Assembly: GCA_963744105.1 (NCBI GenBank) | Contig: CAVUSJ010000002.1 | Span: 616,401-680,400, forward strand | Direction: 5' to 3' | Origin: DASUPK01 sp963744105 | Lineage (GTDB): Bacteria > Actinomycetota > Thermoleophilia > Solirubrobacterales > 70-9 | Length of the DNA stretch: 64,000 bases | In this document: piece after piece, positions 17,089 through 25,695 of the stretch | Layout: each line of letters begins with the position of its first letter | Position numbering within the stretch: the stretch's first letter is position 1 | Position numbers and translations under genes: made by a program | The notes under the pieces: model-generated | Database searches by the model: none | Told to the model about the DNA's origin: nothing | What the model saw: the letters and a program-made list of their open reading frames with translations, nothing else

Positions 17089-18897
17089 GTGAGTGAGACA
17101 ACTGCCGCGACAGAGGCACCGACCAAGCACGCCAAGCTGCTCTCCTGGGTCGAGGAGATGGCCGAGCTGACCCAGCCCGAATCGATCCACTGGTGCGACG
17201 GATCCGCGGCCGAGTACGACGACCTCTGTCAGACGCTGGTCGACGCCGGCACCTTCGAGAAGCTCTCCGACGCCAAGCGTCCCAACTCCTACATCGCCCG
17301 CTCCGACCCCGACGACGTGGCCAGGGTCGAGGACCGCACCTTCATCTGCTCCGAGCATGAGGACGACGCCGGTCCCAACAACAACTGGCACAACCCGGAG
17401 GAGATGCGGGAGGTGCTCACCGATCTCTTCAGCGGCTGCATGCAGGGCCGCACGATGTACGTCGTGCCCTTCTCGATGGGCCCGATCGGCTCTCCGGTCG
17501 CGCAGATCGGCGTCCAGGTGACCGACTCCGCCTACGTCGCCGCCTCGATGCGGATCATGACCCGGATGGGCGCCAAGGCCCTCGAGGCCCTCGGCGAGGA
17601 CGGGGACTTCGTCCCGTGCGTCCACTCAGTCGGCATGCCGCTCACCCATGGCGAGCACGACGTCCCGTGGCCGTGCAACGAGACCAAGTACATCGTCCAC
17701 TTCCCCGAGGCCCGCGAGATCTGGTCCTTCGGCTCGGGCTACGGCGGCAACGCCCTGCTCGGCAAGAAGTGCCTGGCCCTGCGCATCGCCTCGGTGATGG
17801 CCCGTGACGAGGGCTGGATGGCCGAGCACATGCTGATCATCAAGCTGACCTCGCCGGAGGGCGTGGAGAAGCACCTGGCCGCCGCGTTCCCGTCGGCGTC
17901 GGGCAAGACCAACCTGGCGATGCTCCCACCCAGCGTTCCCGGCTGGAAGGTCGAGACCATCGGCGACGACATCGCCTGGATCCGCTTCGGCGAGGATGGC
18001 CGCCTCTACGCGATCAACCCCGAGGCCGGCTTCTTCGGAGTCGCCCCGGGCACGGGCGCGAAGACCAACCCGAACGCGATGAAGACCGTCGAGCAGGACA
18101 CGATCTTCACCAACGTCGCCAAGACCGATGACGGCGACATCTGGTGGGAGGGCATGAGCGACGCGCCCGATCACCTGATCGACTGGAAGGGCCGCGACTG
18201 GACTCCCGATTCCGACGAGCCGGCCGCGCACCCGAACTCGCGGTTCACCGTCTCGGTCACGCACTGCCCGACCTTCGATCCGGCCTGGGACGACCCGGCC
18301 GGCGTTGCGATCGACGCCTTCCTGTTCGGCGGGCGCCGGGCGACCGTCGTGCCGCTCGTGCATCAGGCGTTCGACTGGGAGCACGGCGTGTTCCTAGCGT
18401 CGACGATGTCGGTGGAGACCACGGCGGCGGCCGCCGGCGCGGTCGGCCAGCTCCGCTTCGACCCGTTCGCCATGCTGCCGTTCTGCGGCTACAACATGGC
18501 CGACTACATGAAGCACTGGCTGGAGATCGGCGCCAAGGGCGACGCCGAGAAGCTGCCGAAGATCTTCGTCGTGAACTGGTTCCGCAAGGACGACGACGGC
18601 AAGTTCATCTGGCCCGGGTTCGGCGAGAACGTCCGCGTGCTGGAGTGGATCTGCCGCCGCACCGCGGGCGAGGGTGAGGCCGACGAGACCGCGATCGGTC
18701 TGGTGCCGCCGGCAAGCGACATCGACACCGAGGGCCTCGACATCTCCGACAAGGACATGGAGACCCTGCTCAAGGTGGATCCGGACGAGGTGCGCCAGCA
18801 GCTGCACCAGGTCGAGTCGCACCTGGCGCAGTTCGGCTCCCGCCTGCCGGACGAGGTGCGCGCGCAGCTCAAGGCGCTCGAAGAGCGCCTCGGCTAA
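17089..18897 (+). CDS. pckG: Phosphoenolpyruvate carboxykinase (GTP)
   Basis: A 602-residue GTP-dependent PEPCK that interconverts oxaloacetate and PEP. Recognised by SIHWCDGSAAEYDDLC, the substrate-site FGSGYGGNALLGKKC, the P-loop FPSASGKTNLAML and the PFCGYNMADYMKHWL region. GTG 17089 is preferred because AAGGAG precedes it and the residues further upstream look untranslated. In most family members the P-loop has Cys (FPSACGKTN); here it is Ser at residue 271 (codon 17899-17901). It is divergent from ppsA, giving two routes to PEP at one locus. Confidence 0.95.
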   Translation: MSETTAATEAPTKHAKLLSWVEEMAELTQPESIHWCDGSAAEYDDLCQTLVDAGTFEKLSDAKRPNSYIARSDPDDVARVEDRTFICSEHEDDAGPNNNWHNPEEMREVLTDLFSGCMQGRTMYVVPFSMGPIGSPVAQIGVQVTDSAYVAASMRIMTRMGAKALEALGEDGDFVPCVHSVGMPLTHGEHDVPWPCNETKYIVHFPEAREIWSFGSGYGGNALLGKKCLALRIASVMARDEGWMAEHMLIIKLTSPEGVEKHLAAAFPSASGKTNLAMLPPSVPGWKVETIGDDIAWIRFGEDGRLYAINPEAGFFGVAPGTGAKTNPNAMKTVEQDTIFTNVAKTDDGDIWWEGMSDAPDHLIDWKGRDWTPDSDEPAAHPNSRFTVSVTHCPTFDPAWDDPAGVAIDAFLFGGRRATVVPLVHQAFDWEHGVFLASTMSVETTAAAAGAVGQLRFDPFAMLPFCGYNMADYMKHWLEIGAKGDAEKLPKIFVVNWFRKDDDGKFIWPGFGENVRVLEWICRRTAGEGEADETAIGLVPPASDIDTEGLDISDKDMETLLKVDPDEVRQQLHQVESHLAQFGSRLPDEVRAQLKALEERLG

Positions 18898-18927
18898 GCG
18901 GCCACCAGGCCGCTCCACTTTGGAGCG
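18898..18927. terminator. Tandem hairpins after pckG
   Basis: Directly after the pckG stop, GCGGCC-ACCA-GGCCGC (18898-18913) forms a perfect 6-bp stem, and the partly overlapping CGCTCCA-CTT-TGGAGCG (18911-18927) forms a 7-bp stem. There is no T-run, as usual in high-GC actinobacteria. The pair lies between converging genes and may stop transcription in both directions. Confidence 0.5.
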
Positions 18928-18957
18928 GAGGGCGAAGCCCGGAGCGACTTGCGTGGG

Positions 18958-18993
18958 GCGGCCGCTGTGGCCGCGACCTGATGGCGAAGCCGG
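18958..18993. repeat. Intergenic hairpin repeat, copy A
   Basis: A 36-bp element: a GCGGCC/GGCCGC hairpin (18958-18974) followed by GACCTGATGGCGAAGCCGG. It matches the element at 48581-48617 at every base except one inserted base in the hairpin loop. It ends exactly at the stop codon of the RTX gene (18994). The shared non-hairpin half is what separates this from an ordinary terminator. Confidence 0.7.
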
Positions 18994-21039
18994 TTACCGC
19001 CCCTTCCGCTTCCGGGCGCTCTTCTTGAGCTTCCGGCAGCCGCTGGCGGGATCGCTCTTGTCGCGGAAGGCCTCGCCTCCGCCGACGCCGCAGCTGACGG
19101 CGCGGTCGCGCGTGCCGTCCTGAGCCTCCAGCGTGTCGAAGCCGCCGTCACCGAAGATGCTGTCGACCCCGGCGCCGCCGTCGATGTCGTCGGCGCCGCC
19201 CATGCCGTGGATGACGTCGTTGCCGCCTCGCCCGAGGACCAGCGGGTCCTTGCCGTTCGTCCCGGTGAGGATGTCCGGGCCGTCCGAGCCCTCGAGGATC
19301 TCCAGGTCGCTGCCCAGGTGGGACGGGCTGCAGTTGTTCCGGTCGGGGTCGGTCGCCGTGCCTCCGAGCGTCGCCCTGACGCCGTTCTTCGGGGCGAACT
19401 TGTAACGGGCGAAGCCGGCGATGTCGAAGCCGGGGCCGCCGCTGTAGTCATGGCCCTGGCAGACGTCGTCGGAGACGAGCTGGTCGTTGCCGTTGCCGCC
19501 GTTCAGCTTGTCGCCGCCCGTGCCGAGCGCGAGCAGAGCGTCGCTGCCGTCGCCGCCGTTCAGGACGTCGTTGCCTGACTGCCCGCTGAAGAGGACATCG
19601 TCGCCCGGCGTTCCGTCGAGGATGTCGCTACCGGGACCGCCGTCCATGACCGTCGTCATGGTCGACGGGTAGTTGCCCGCCAGGCTGAGGTGGTCGTTGC
19701 CGTTGTCGCCCCAGACCGTGACGAAGCTGAGCGGGGTGGACGGGTTCGGGCACTGCACGAGTCCCCGGAGGACGGCACAGGTGTCGATCGGGCCGGGCAG
19801 GGTCGCGATCGTCGCGCCGATCCGTGAGGTGACCGTGAAGACGCCGTTCGCCGCCGTCACCAGCAGGTCGTCGTTGGTGCCGCCCTGGCCGCCGAGCACG
19901 TACAAGCCGGGGTCGGGTCCGCGCGGGTCCATATAGACGTAGGCGCCTGACGGGCGCGGGTCCGAGGGGGTCTCGGGAAGCGCTCCGAGCCCGCACGCGG
20001 TCGTCTTGTCGCCGGCCGTGACGTCGCAGCTGTCGTTGCCTGGGCCCCCGGTGAGCTGGTCGGCTCCGCCGAGGCCGCTGAGCTTGTCGTTGCCCGGGCC
20101 GCCGTCGAGGCCGTCCTGGCCGCTGGTCCCCTTGAGCTTGTCGTCGAAGGCCGAGCCGAGGATGTCCTCGACGCCGCTGAGGTACTCGTATCCATCGGGC
20201 GTGACGGCCGTGCCGGCGCCGAGGTCGAGGTCGACGCCGGTGCTGCTGTCCCAGGACGGGGTGGTATCCGCATAGCTGACGGTGTCTTGGCCGTCACCGC
20301 CGGCGTAGGTGTCCCCGTTCGGGCCGCCGCGCATCCAGTCGTTGCCGCTCCCGCCGCTCATCTGGTCGGTGCCGTGGCCGCCGATCAGGAGGTCGTCGCC
20401 GGGGCCGCCGTCCATGTGGTCGTCGAGGAGGTCGCCGTACATCCGGTCGTTGCCCGTCCCGCCGGTCATGTCCTCGCCGCCCGAGCCGCCGTGGATCTCG
20501 TCCGTCCCGTCCCCACCGTCGATCGTGTCGCTGCCGTCGCCGCCGAGAATCAGGTCGTTGCCGGTGCCGCCCTGGAGGTTGTCGCGGTCGCTGCCGCCGT
20601 CGATGGTGTCGTTGCCCGTGCCGCCGTCCATCGCGTCGGCGCTCGGGCCGCCCTGGAGGGAGTCGTTGCCATCCTCCCCGAAGCTCGAGTCCTTGCCCTT
20701 GATGTTGATGATGGTGTCGTCGCCGGTTCCGCCGTAGACGTGATCGGATCCGCGGCCCGCGAGGATCCGGTCGTTGCCGTCTCCCGCGCAGATCACGTCG
20801 GAGCCCTTGCCGGTGACGATGTAGTCGTCCCCGGCGCCGGCGACCACCACCTGATTGCCATGCCCCTGATTGGGTGCGACGTACTTGTTGTTGCCGCCGC
20901 CCAGGACGACCGTGGCCTTCTTGCCGTGGCAGGTGGGACGTGCCTTGGCGCCCGCGGGAGCGAGCGCGAGGACGACCACGGCCGTGCCGAGCATGGTGGG
21001 GGCCAGGGATGCGAGGCGCCTACGCATCACTCCAGACAT
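18994..21039 (-). CDS. Secreted RTX-type calcium-binding repeat protein
   Basis: A 681-residue exported protein. A signal peptide is evident (MRRRLASLAPTMLGTAVV then ALAPAGAKA). Most of the remainder is glycine/aspartate nonapeptide repeats of GGxGxDxux type (for example GGTGNDTIDGG, GGPGNDKLSGLGG), which bind calcium in a parallel beta-roll. The first block covers about residues 45-345, a repeat-poor domain of about 100 residues follows, and a second block lies at about 465-650. There is a basic tail (KKSARKRKGR). No enzymatic domain was recognised. It converges on pckG. Confidence 0.85.
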   Translation of the reverse strand: MSGVMRRRLASLAPTMLGTAVVVLALAPAGAKARPTCHGKKATVVLGGGNNKYVAPNQGHGNQVVVAGAGDDYIVTGKGSDVICAGDGNDRILAGRGSDHVYGGTGDDTIINIKGKDSSFGEDGNDSLQGGPSADAMDGGTGNDTIDGGSDRDNLQGGTGNDLILGGDGSDTIDGGDGTDEIHGGSGGEDMTGGTGNDRMYGDLLDDHMDGGPGDDLLIGGHGTDQMSGGSGNDWMRGGPNGDTYAGGDGQDTVSYADTTPSWDSSTGVDLDLGAGTAVTPDGYEYLSGVEDILGSAFDDKLKGTSGQDGLDGGPGNDKLSGLGGADQLTGGPGNDSCDVTAGDKTTACGLGALPETPSDPRPSGAYVYMDPRGPDPGLYVLGGQGGTNDDLLVTAANGVFTVTSRIGATIATLPGPIDTCAVLRGLVQCPNPSTPLSFVTVWGDNGNDHLSLAGNYPSTMTTVMDGGPGSDILDGTPGDDVLFSGQSGNDVLNGGDGSDALLALGTGGDKLNGGNGNDQLVSDDVCQGHDYSGGPGFDIAGFARYKFAPKNGVRATLGGTATDPDRNNCSPSHLGSDLEILEGSDGPDILTGTNGKDPLVLGRGGNDVIHGMGGADDIDGGAGVDSIFGDGGFDTLEAQDGTRDRAVSCGVGGGEAFRDKSDPASGCRKLKKSARKRKGR

Positions 21040-21107
21040 CGGGGTGCCTGCGGATCGGCTAAATGAGAACTACTGGGTAGGGCCTGACCCTTAGAATCGC
21101 GCTCGCG

Positions 21108-22472
21108 ATGGGTGACGAGGTGAAGTTCCAGCTTTCCGAGGAGGAGATCCCGACCAGCTGGGTGAACCTGCTCGCGGATCTGCCGGGGGACCCACCGCCT
21201 CCGCCGCTCAGCCCCGCCACGGGCGAGCCCGCGGGCCCCGACGATCTCTCCCCGATCTTCCCGATGGGTCTGATCGAGCAGGAGGTCTCGGCCGAGCCGG
21301 ACATCGCCATCCCCGAGGAGGTACGCGACATCTACCGGCTCTGGCGGCCCACGCCGCTGCTCCGCGCCCGTCGGCTCGAGAAGGAGCTCGATACCCCGGC
21401 GCACATCTACTACAAGTACGAGGGAGTTTCGCCCGCCGGCTCGCACAAGCCGAACACCGCCGTCCCCCAGGCCTTCTACAACCGCGAGGCCGGGATCAAG
21501 AAGATCTCGACCGAGACCGGGGCGGGGCAGTGGGGCTCCGCGATGTCGCTCGCCTGCCAGCTCTTCGGCCTCGAGTGCGAGGTGTTCATGGTCGGCATCT
21601 CCTACGACCAGAAGCCCTACCGCAAGGCGATGATCGAGACCTGGGGCGGGACGGTTCACCGCAGCCCCTCGGACCTGACCGAGGCCGGCCGCTCGCAGGC
21701 CGCGCACGAGTCGGGCAGCCTGGGGATCGCGATCTCGGAGGCCGTCGAGGTTGCCGCGAAGTCCGACGACACGAACTACTCGCTCGGATCGGTGCTCAAC
21801 CACGTCTGCCTGCACCAGACGGTGATCGGCGAGGAGAGCATCAAGCAGATGGAGATAGCCGGCGAGGCTCCCGACGTCGTGATCGGCTGCGTCGGCGGCG
21901 GCTCCAACTTCGCGGGCATCGCGTATCCGTTCCTGCGCCGGCGCCTGCGGGAGGGGACGGACACGAGGTTCGTCGGCGCCGAGCCCGCCGCCTGCCCGAC
22001 GCTCACCCGCGGCCGCTACGCCTACGACTTCGGCGACACCGTCGGCATGACACCGCTGATGCCGATGTACACGCTCGGCCATGACTTCGTGCCACCGCCG
22101 GTCCATGCGGGCGGCCTCCGCTACCACGGCGACGCGCCCAGCCTCTGCGCGCTCGTCAAGGAAGGTCTGGTCGAGGCGACGGCGATCAAGCAGACGGCAG
22201 CCTTCGACGCGGCGGTCCGGTTCGCGCGCTGCGAGGGGATCATCCCCGGGCCGGAGCCGGCGCACGCGATCCGCGCCGTGTTCGACGAGGCCGAGGCCGC
22301 CAAGCAGGCGGGGGAGGAGCGCGTGATCCTCTTCAACCTCTCCGGCCACGGGCATTTCGACATGTCCGCCTACGCGGCCTACTTCGCGGGCGAGCTCGAG
22401 GACCTGGAGCTCTCCGAGGACGAGCTCTCGGACGCGCTCGAGCATCTTCCCGAGGCGCCCGCGCTGGCGTAA
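21108..22472 (+). CDS. Tryptophan synthase beta-like PLP enzyme (TrpB2)
   Basis: A 454-residue fold-type II PLP enzyme. The PLP lysine is K114 in the motif GSHKPNTA, and the phosphate-binding loop is CVGGGSNFAG. The N-terminal extension (KFQLSEEEIPTSWVNLLADL) and length above 420 mark the TrpB2 subgroup rather than the TrpA-coupled TrpB1. TrpB2 proteins make tryptophan from indole and serine or act as salvage or phosphoserine-using enzymes. No other trp gene is nearby, consistent with a stand-alone role. Confidence 0.9.
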   Translation: MGDEVKFQLSEEEIPTSWVNLLADLPGDPPPPPLSPATGEPAGPDDLSPIFPMGLIEQEVSAEPDIAIPEEVRDIYRLWRPTPLLRARRLEKELDTPAHIYYKYEGVSPAGSHKPNTAVPQAFYNREAGIKKISTETGAGQWGSAMSLACQLFGLECEVFMVGISYDQKPYRKAMIETWGGTVHRSPSDLTEAGRSQAAHESGSLGIAISEAVEVAAKSDDTNYSLGSVLNHVCLHQTVIGEESIKQMEIAGEAPDVVIGCVGGGSNFAGIAYPFLRRRLREGTDTRFVGAEPAACPTLTRGRYAYDFGDTVGMTPLMPMYTLGHDFVPPPVHAGGLRYHGDAPSLCALVKEGLVEATAIKQTAAFDAAVRFARCEGIIPGPEPAHAIRAVFDEAEAAKQAGEERVILFNLSGHGHFDMSAYAAYFAGELEDLELSEDELSDALEHLPEAPALA

Positions 22473-22486
22473 ACGGACGTCCAGGC

Positions 22487-22499
22487 CCAGCATTGCTGG
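22487..22499. terminator. Short hairpin between convergent genes
   Basis: CCAG-CATTG-CTGG (extendable to CCAGCA/TGCTGG) lies in the 49-bp gap between the converging trpB2 and thioesterase genes. It could terminate both, but the stem is short and there is no T-run. Confidence 0.25.
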
Positions 22500-22521
22500 C
22501 TCGCCGAGGAGCCCGACGAAG

Positions 22522-22935
22522 TTACGCCGGCTGCACCTCGTAGCGAGCCAGACCGGAACGGATCGGCTCCGGGATAGGCGCCTTCGGGCCGCCTCCCGAC
22601 TCGATGAAGACGTGGCGCAGCTCGCCCTCGGCGGCGGGCTCTCCGCCGCTCTCGATCACGAGCTCAGTGGTCATCGAAGTGTCGCCCAGGCGAATGATGC
22701 GGGCGACCACCTCGAACTCGTCGTCGAATCGCAGGGGCGCCAAGTACCGGATCGTGGCCTCGCCGACCACCATGTCCACGCCCGAGTCGACCATCGCCTG
22801 GTAGCCGCCGAGCTCGCGCCAGAGCTCGGTCATGCCGAGGTCGAAATACATCAGGAAGTTGGCGTTGAAGACGACGCCCTGCGGGTCGCACTCGCTGTAG
22901 CGGACCCGCAGGGTGATCCGGAAGGATTCGCCCAC
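22522..22935 (-). CDS. Hotdog-fold acyl-CoA thioesterase (4HBT/YbgC type)
   Basis: A 137-residue single hotdog domain. RVRYSECDPQGVVFNANFLMYFD carries the 4HBT catalytic pattern with the conserved Asp in SECDPQGVVF. It hydrolyses acyl-CoA thioesters in the cytoplasm; the substrate is unknown. It starts only 6 bp after the stop of the malyl-CoA lyase gene on the same strand, so it may act on a product or side product of that enzyme, such as malyl-CoA. That link is inference from position. Confidence 0.85.
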   Translation of the reverse strand: MGESFRITLRVRYSECDPQGVVFNANFLMYFDLGMTELWRELGGYQAMVDSGVDMVVGEATIRYLAPLRFDDEFEVVARIIRLGDTSMTTELVIESGGEPAAEGELRHVFIESGGGPKAPIPEPIRSGLARYEVQPA

Positions 22936-22941
22936 GCGGGG

Positions 22942-24030
22942 CTAGGCCTCGGCCTTCTCGGTCTCCGCCGGCTTGCCGTTGCTCATGCCGTAGGCCTCGG
23001 CGAGATCCGGGTCCTTCTTGGCGAGCATCTCGGCGAGCGTCACCATCACCTTGCACTGCTTCCAGGTGGCGTCGTCCTGCATCTTGCCGTCGATCATGTG
23101 GACGCCGGCGCCGTCCGGGATCGCCTCCAGCACCTTCTTGGCGAAGATCACCTCGTCCGGCGGGGGACTGAAGACCTTCTTGGCGATCTCGATCTGCACC
23201 GGGTGCAGCGACCAGGCGCCGACGCAGCCCATCAGGAAGGCCGCGCGGAACTGGGTCTCGCAGCCGGCTGTGTCCTTGATGTCTCCGAACGGGCCGTAGA
23301 AAGGGAGGATGTCGTTCGAGGCGCAGGCATCGACCATGCGGGCAATCGAGTAGTGCCAGAGATCCTGCTGCGCCGTGACCCGCTCCCCGTCGGGATCGTC
23401 AGGGTCGGGGTCCTCCATCACCCGGTAGCCGGGGTGGCCGCCCCCGACCCGGGTCGTCTTCATTCGGCGCGAGGCGGCCAGGTCGGCCGGGCCGAAGCTC
23501 ATGCCCTGCATGCGCGGGCTGGCGGAGGCGATCTCCTCGAGGTTCACCACGCCCTGGGCGGTCTCAAGGATCGCGTGAATCAGGATCGGCCGCTCGACCT
23601 TCGCCTTCGCCTCCAGCTGGGCGAGCAGCTGGTCGACGTAGTGGATGTCCCACGGCCCCTCAACCTTGGGGACCATGATCACCTCCAGCTTGTCGCCGAT
23701 CTCAGTGACCAGCTCCGTGATGTCGTCGAGGACCCAGGGGCTCTCCAACGCGTTGACGCGGGTCCACAGCTGGGCGTCGCCGAAGTCGACCTCCTTGCCG
23801 ACCTCGATCAGGCCCCGTCTCGCGGGGACCTTGTTCTCGACCGTGATCGCGTCCTCGAGGTTGCCCAGCAGGATGTCGGCCTGCTTGGCCATGTCGGGCA
23901 CCTTGGTCCGCATCTTCTCGTTGGAGGCGTCGAAGAAATGGATCATCCGCGAGGGCTTGACGGGGATCTCGCGGGGCGGCTCGGGCGCGCCGATCGCCAG
24001 GGGCTTGAAGAAGTTCCGTGGATTTCGCAT
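22942..24030 (-). CDS. HpcH/CitE-family beta-methylmalyl-CoA / malyl-CoA lyase
   Basis: A 362-residue CitE-like lyase. Metal and substrate elements are visible: DILLGNLEDAITVENK, VMVPKVEGPWD, AILETAQGVVNLEEIA, GMSFGPADLAASRRMK and a late WSLHPVQIEIAKKVF. Such enzymes split (S)-malyl-CoA or (2R,3S)-beta-methylmalyl-CoA to glyoxylate plus acetyl- or propionyl-CoA, the last step of the ethylmalonyl-CoA pathway. Start ATG 24030 is set by MRNPRNFFKPLAIG; the upstream open frame is non-coding. Other enzymes of the pathway lie within 15 kb, which supports this over a citrate lyase role. Confidence 0.85.
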   Translation of the reverse strand: MRNPRNFFKPLAIGAPEPPREIPVKPSRMIHFFDASNEKMRTKVPDMAKQADILLGNLEDAITVENKVPARRGLIEVGKEVDFGDAQLWTRVNALESPWVLDDITELVTEIGDKLEVIMVPKVEGPWDIHYVDQLLAQLEAKAKVERPILIHAILETAQGVVNLEEIASASPRMQGMSFGPADLAASRRMKTTRVGGGHPGYRVMEDPDPDDPDGERVTAQQDLWHYSIARMVDACASNDILPFYGPFGDIKDTAGCETQFRAAFLMGCVGAWSLHPVQIEIAKKVFSPPPDEVIFAKKVLEAIPDGAGVHMIDGKMQDDATWKQCKVMVTLAEMLAKKDPDLAEAYGMSNGKPAETEKAEA

Positions 24031-24086
24031 GCCCCGAACGCTACCTAGAAGGCTGGATCCGCGGCTCCGCGGGATAGCCTGGGCCC

Positions 24087-24536
24087 ATGGCGAAGGTCCG
24101 CGAGGCGGTGCCGGGCGAGGTCGAGCGCGTGCTCGGCATGTACGAGTGGCTCTTCGCTCCACCCGGGTCGCTGCCGCCGCAGTGGGACCCGGAGCGGGCG
24201 CGCGAGGCGATCGCCGACGCGATTGCGGATCCCTCGGCCGCGGTCCTCGTCGCGGAGCATCGCGGCGAGCTGCTCGGTCTCTGCACGGCCTACCTGGACC
24301 TGCTCTCGGTGCGCTACGGCCAGCGCTGCTGGGTCGAGGACCTGGCGGTGAGCCCTGGGCACCGCTCGCAGGGAGTGGGGAAGGAGCTCCTCGACGCGGC
24401 CAAGCGGTGGGCGCGCGAGCGGGGCGCCACGCACCTCGAACTGGACAGCTCCGACGCCCGCGCCGACGCCCACCGGTTCTACGAGCGCGAGGGGCCGAGC
24501 TGGCGCTCTGCGTGCTTCGCCTGGGAGCTCGAGTAA
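24087..24536 (+). CDS. GNAT-family N-acetyltransferase
   Basis: A 149-residue single GNAT domain: motif A is LAVSPGHRSQGVGKELLDAAKRWA, with the acetyl-CoA loop RSQGVG, preceded by AAVLVAEHRGELLGLCTAYL. The acceptor is unknown. It is divergent from the malyl-CoA lyase gene with a 56-bp shared gap and is followed by the PadR regulator. Confidence 0.88.
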   Translation: MAKVREAVPGEVERVLGMYEWLFAPPGSLPPQWDPERAREAIADAIADPSAAVLVAEHRGELLGLCTAYLDLLSVRYGQRCWVEDLAVSPGHRSQGVGKELLDAAKRWARERGATHLELDSSDARADAHRFYEREGPSWRSACFAWELE

Positions 24537-24546
24537 CGACCTGTTA

Positions 24547-24556
24547 CGATATATCG
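24547..24556. promoter_or_regulatory. Palindrome upstream of padR-like gene, candidate operator
   Basis: The perfect palindrome CGATATATCG lies 35 bp before the PadR-family start, in an unusually AT-rich patch for this DNA. PadR regulators commonly bind palindromes in their own promoters, so autoregulation is plausible. The ribosome site AAAGGA is at about 24577-24582. Confidence 0.5.
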
Positions 24557-24591
24557 CGTTAGTTCATGATTGATCGAAAGGAACAACGCAG

Positions 24592-25110
24592 ATGCACAGA
24601 CAGAGAAGCCGCCACCCGGCTCACTGGGGGCGGCACGAGATGAGGGGCGGTCGAGGCCACGGCAGGGGACGCCATCGCGTCCGCCGCGGCGACGTCCGCA
24701 GCGCCGTCCTGGCGCTGCTCGACGACCGGCCCATGCACGGCTACGAGATGATCACCGAGCTAGAGGAGCGGACCGGAGGGCGCTGGCGCCCGAGCGCCGG
24801 CTCGATCTACCCGACGCTCCAGCTGCTCGAGGACGAGGGCCTGGTCACCGCCGAGGAGGTCGAGGGTCGAAAGGTCTATTCGCTGACCGACTCCGGCAAG
24901 GAGGCCGCTCCCGAGCGGACGGGCGAGGCCCGGCCGTGGGAGGAGGGCGACGAGGATTCCCCTCGCTTCGCCGTCCGCAGCGAGCTCTTTCGCACCATCG
25001 GGGCCGCCAAGCAGGTGGCCCGAGGCGACGACGACGAGCAGATGACCAAGGCGGCGGAGATCCTGAAGGACGCCCGCCGCAAGCTCTACGGCATCCTCGC
25101 CGAGGACTAG
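24592..25110 (+). CDS. PadR-family transcriptional regulator
   Basis: A 172-residue winged-helix repressor. After an Arg/His-rich N-terminus (about 30 residues) comes the PadR DNA-binding domain: VRSAVLALLDDRPMHGYEMI, GRWRPSAGSIYPTLQLLEDE, and the wing EVEGRKVYSLTDSG. A helical C-terminal part for dimerisation follows (KAAEILKDARRKLYGIL). The His-rich leader could bind metal, but this is not established. A palindrome just upstream suggests autorepression. No transporter target is adjacent. Confidence 0.9.
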   Translation: MHRQRSRHPAHWGRHEMRGGRGHGRGRHRVRRGDVRSAVLALLDDRPMHGYEMITELEERTGGRWRPSAGSIYPTLQLLEDEGLVTAEEVEGRKVYSLTDSGKEAAPERTGEARPWEEGDEDSPRFAVRSELFRTIGAAKQVARGDDDEQMTKAAEILKDARRKLYGILAED

Positions 25111-25179
25111 CCGACCAGGCGCCGCGCGCGATGACTGTGCGCGCGGCGTCCCTACGTCTACAGGGGAAAGGGCGCTGGG

Positions 25180-25602
25180 TCAACCGATGCCCGCGGCCTT
25201 GCGGACGGCGTCCCGGTCCAGGTAGAACGACGCTCGCCGGATCGAGCCGTCGGCGATCCACCAGATGGTCCCGCTCTCGGTCGCGATCTCGACGCCGCCG
25301 TGCTTGGTCTTCCCGACCTGGCGGACCAGCATCACGATCATGTCGTCGACCGGCGTCAGCTCCTCGATCTCGAAGTGGAACTCCTCCCAGGGACTGAGCC
25401 AATCGTCGATCGCCTCGCGGAAGCCCTCCACCCCCGCGTAGTTGAGCGTGGGGCCCTCCTTGGGGACCATCACGGTCTCGTAGTCGGGGTGGGCGCGCTC
25501 GCGAAGGACACCCTCGATCAGATCGATCATCTCGTGCCCCTCAAGGATCGTTCCTGGTCCCAGGTCCAGCTCGCTGGTGACCTGATCCAGGAGCTCGATC
25601 AT
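25180..25602 (-). CDS. SnoaL/NTF2-like protein
   Basis: A 140-residue protein of the NTF2-like superfamily, with the cone-fold pattern YAGVEGFREAIDDWLSPWEEFHFEIEELTPVDD and GTIWWIADGSIRRASFYLDRDAVRKAAG at the end. Members range from polyketide cyclases to ligand-binding proteins of unknown role; no function can be assigned here. ATG 25602 is used; an in-frame GTG at 25620 would add six residues. It is divergent from the acyl-CoA dehydrogenase gene. Confidence 0.8.
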   Translation of the reverse strand: MIELLDQVTSELDLGPGTILEGHEMIDLIEGVLRERAHPDYETVMVPKEGPTLNYAGVEGFREAIDDWLSPWEEFHFEIEELTPVDDMIVMLVRQVGKTKHGGVEIATESGTIWWIADGSIRRASFYLDRDAVRKAAGIG

Positions 25603-25695
25603 GTCGTCTGCCTCGCTCACCCGCGGGCGAGGGTAACGCGCCCGCCCGGGGCGTCGCCCTATCCTTGGCTGCGCAAACACGACCTCAGAGGAGCC

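Noticed and set aside
19130..20840. Regularly spaced similar sequences resembling a repeat array or CRISPR
   Set aside because: The periodicity is 27 bp and translates on the minus strand as GGxGxD nonapeptides of an RTX protein; there are no spacers.
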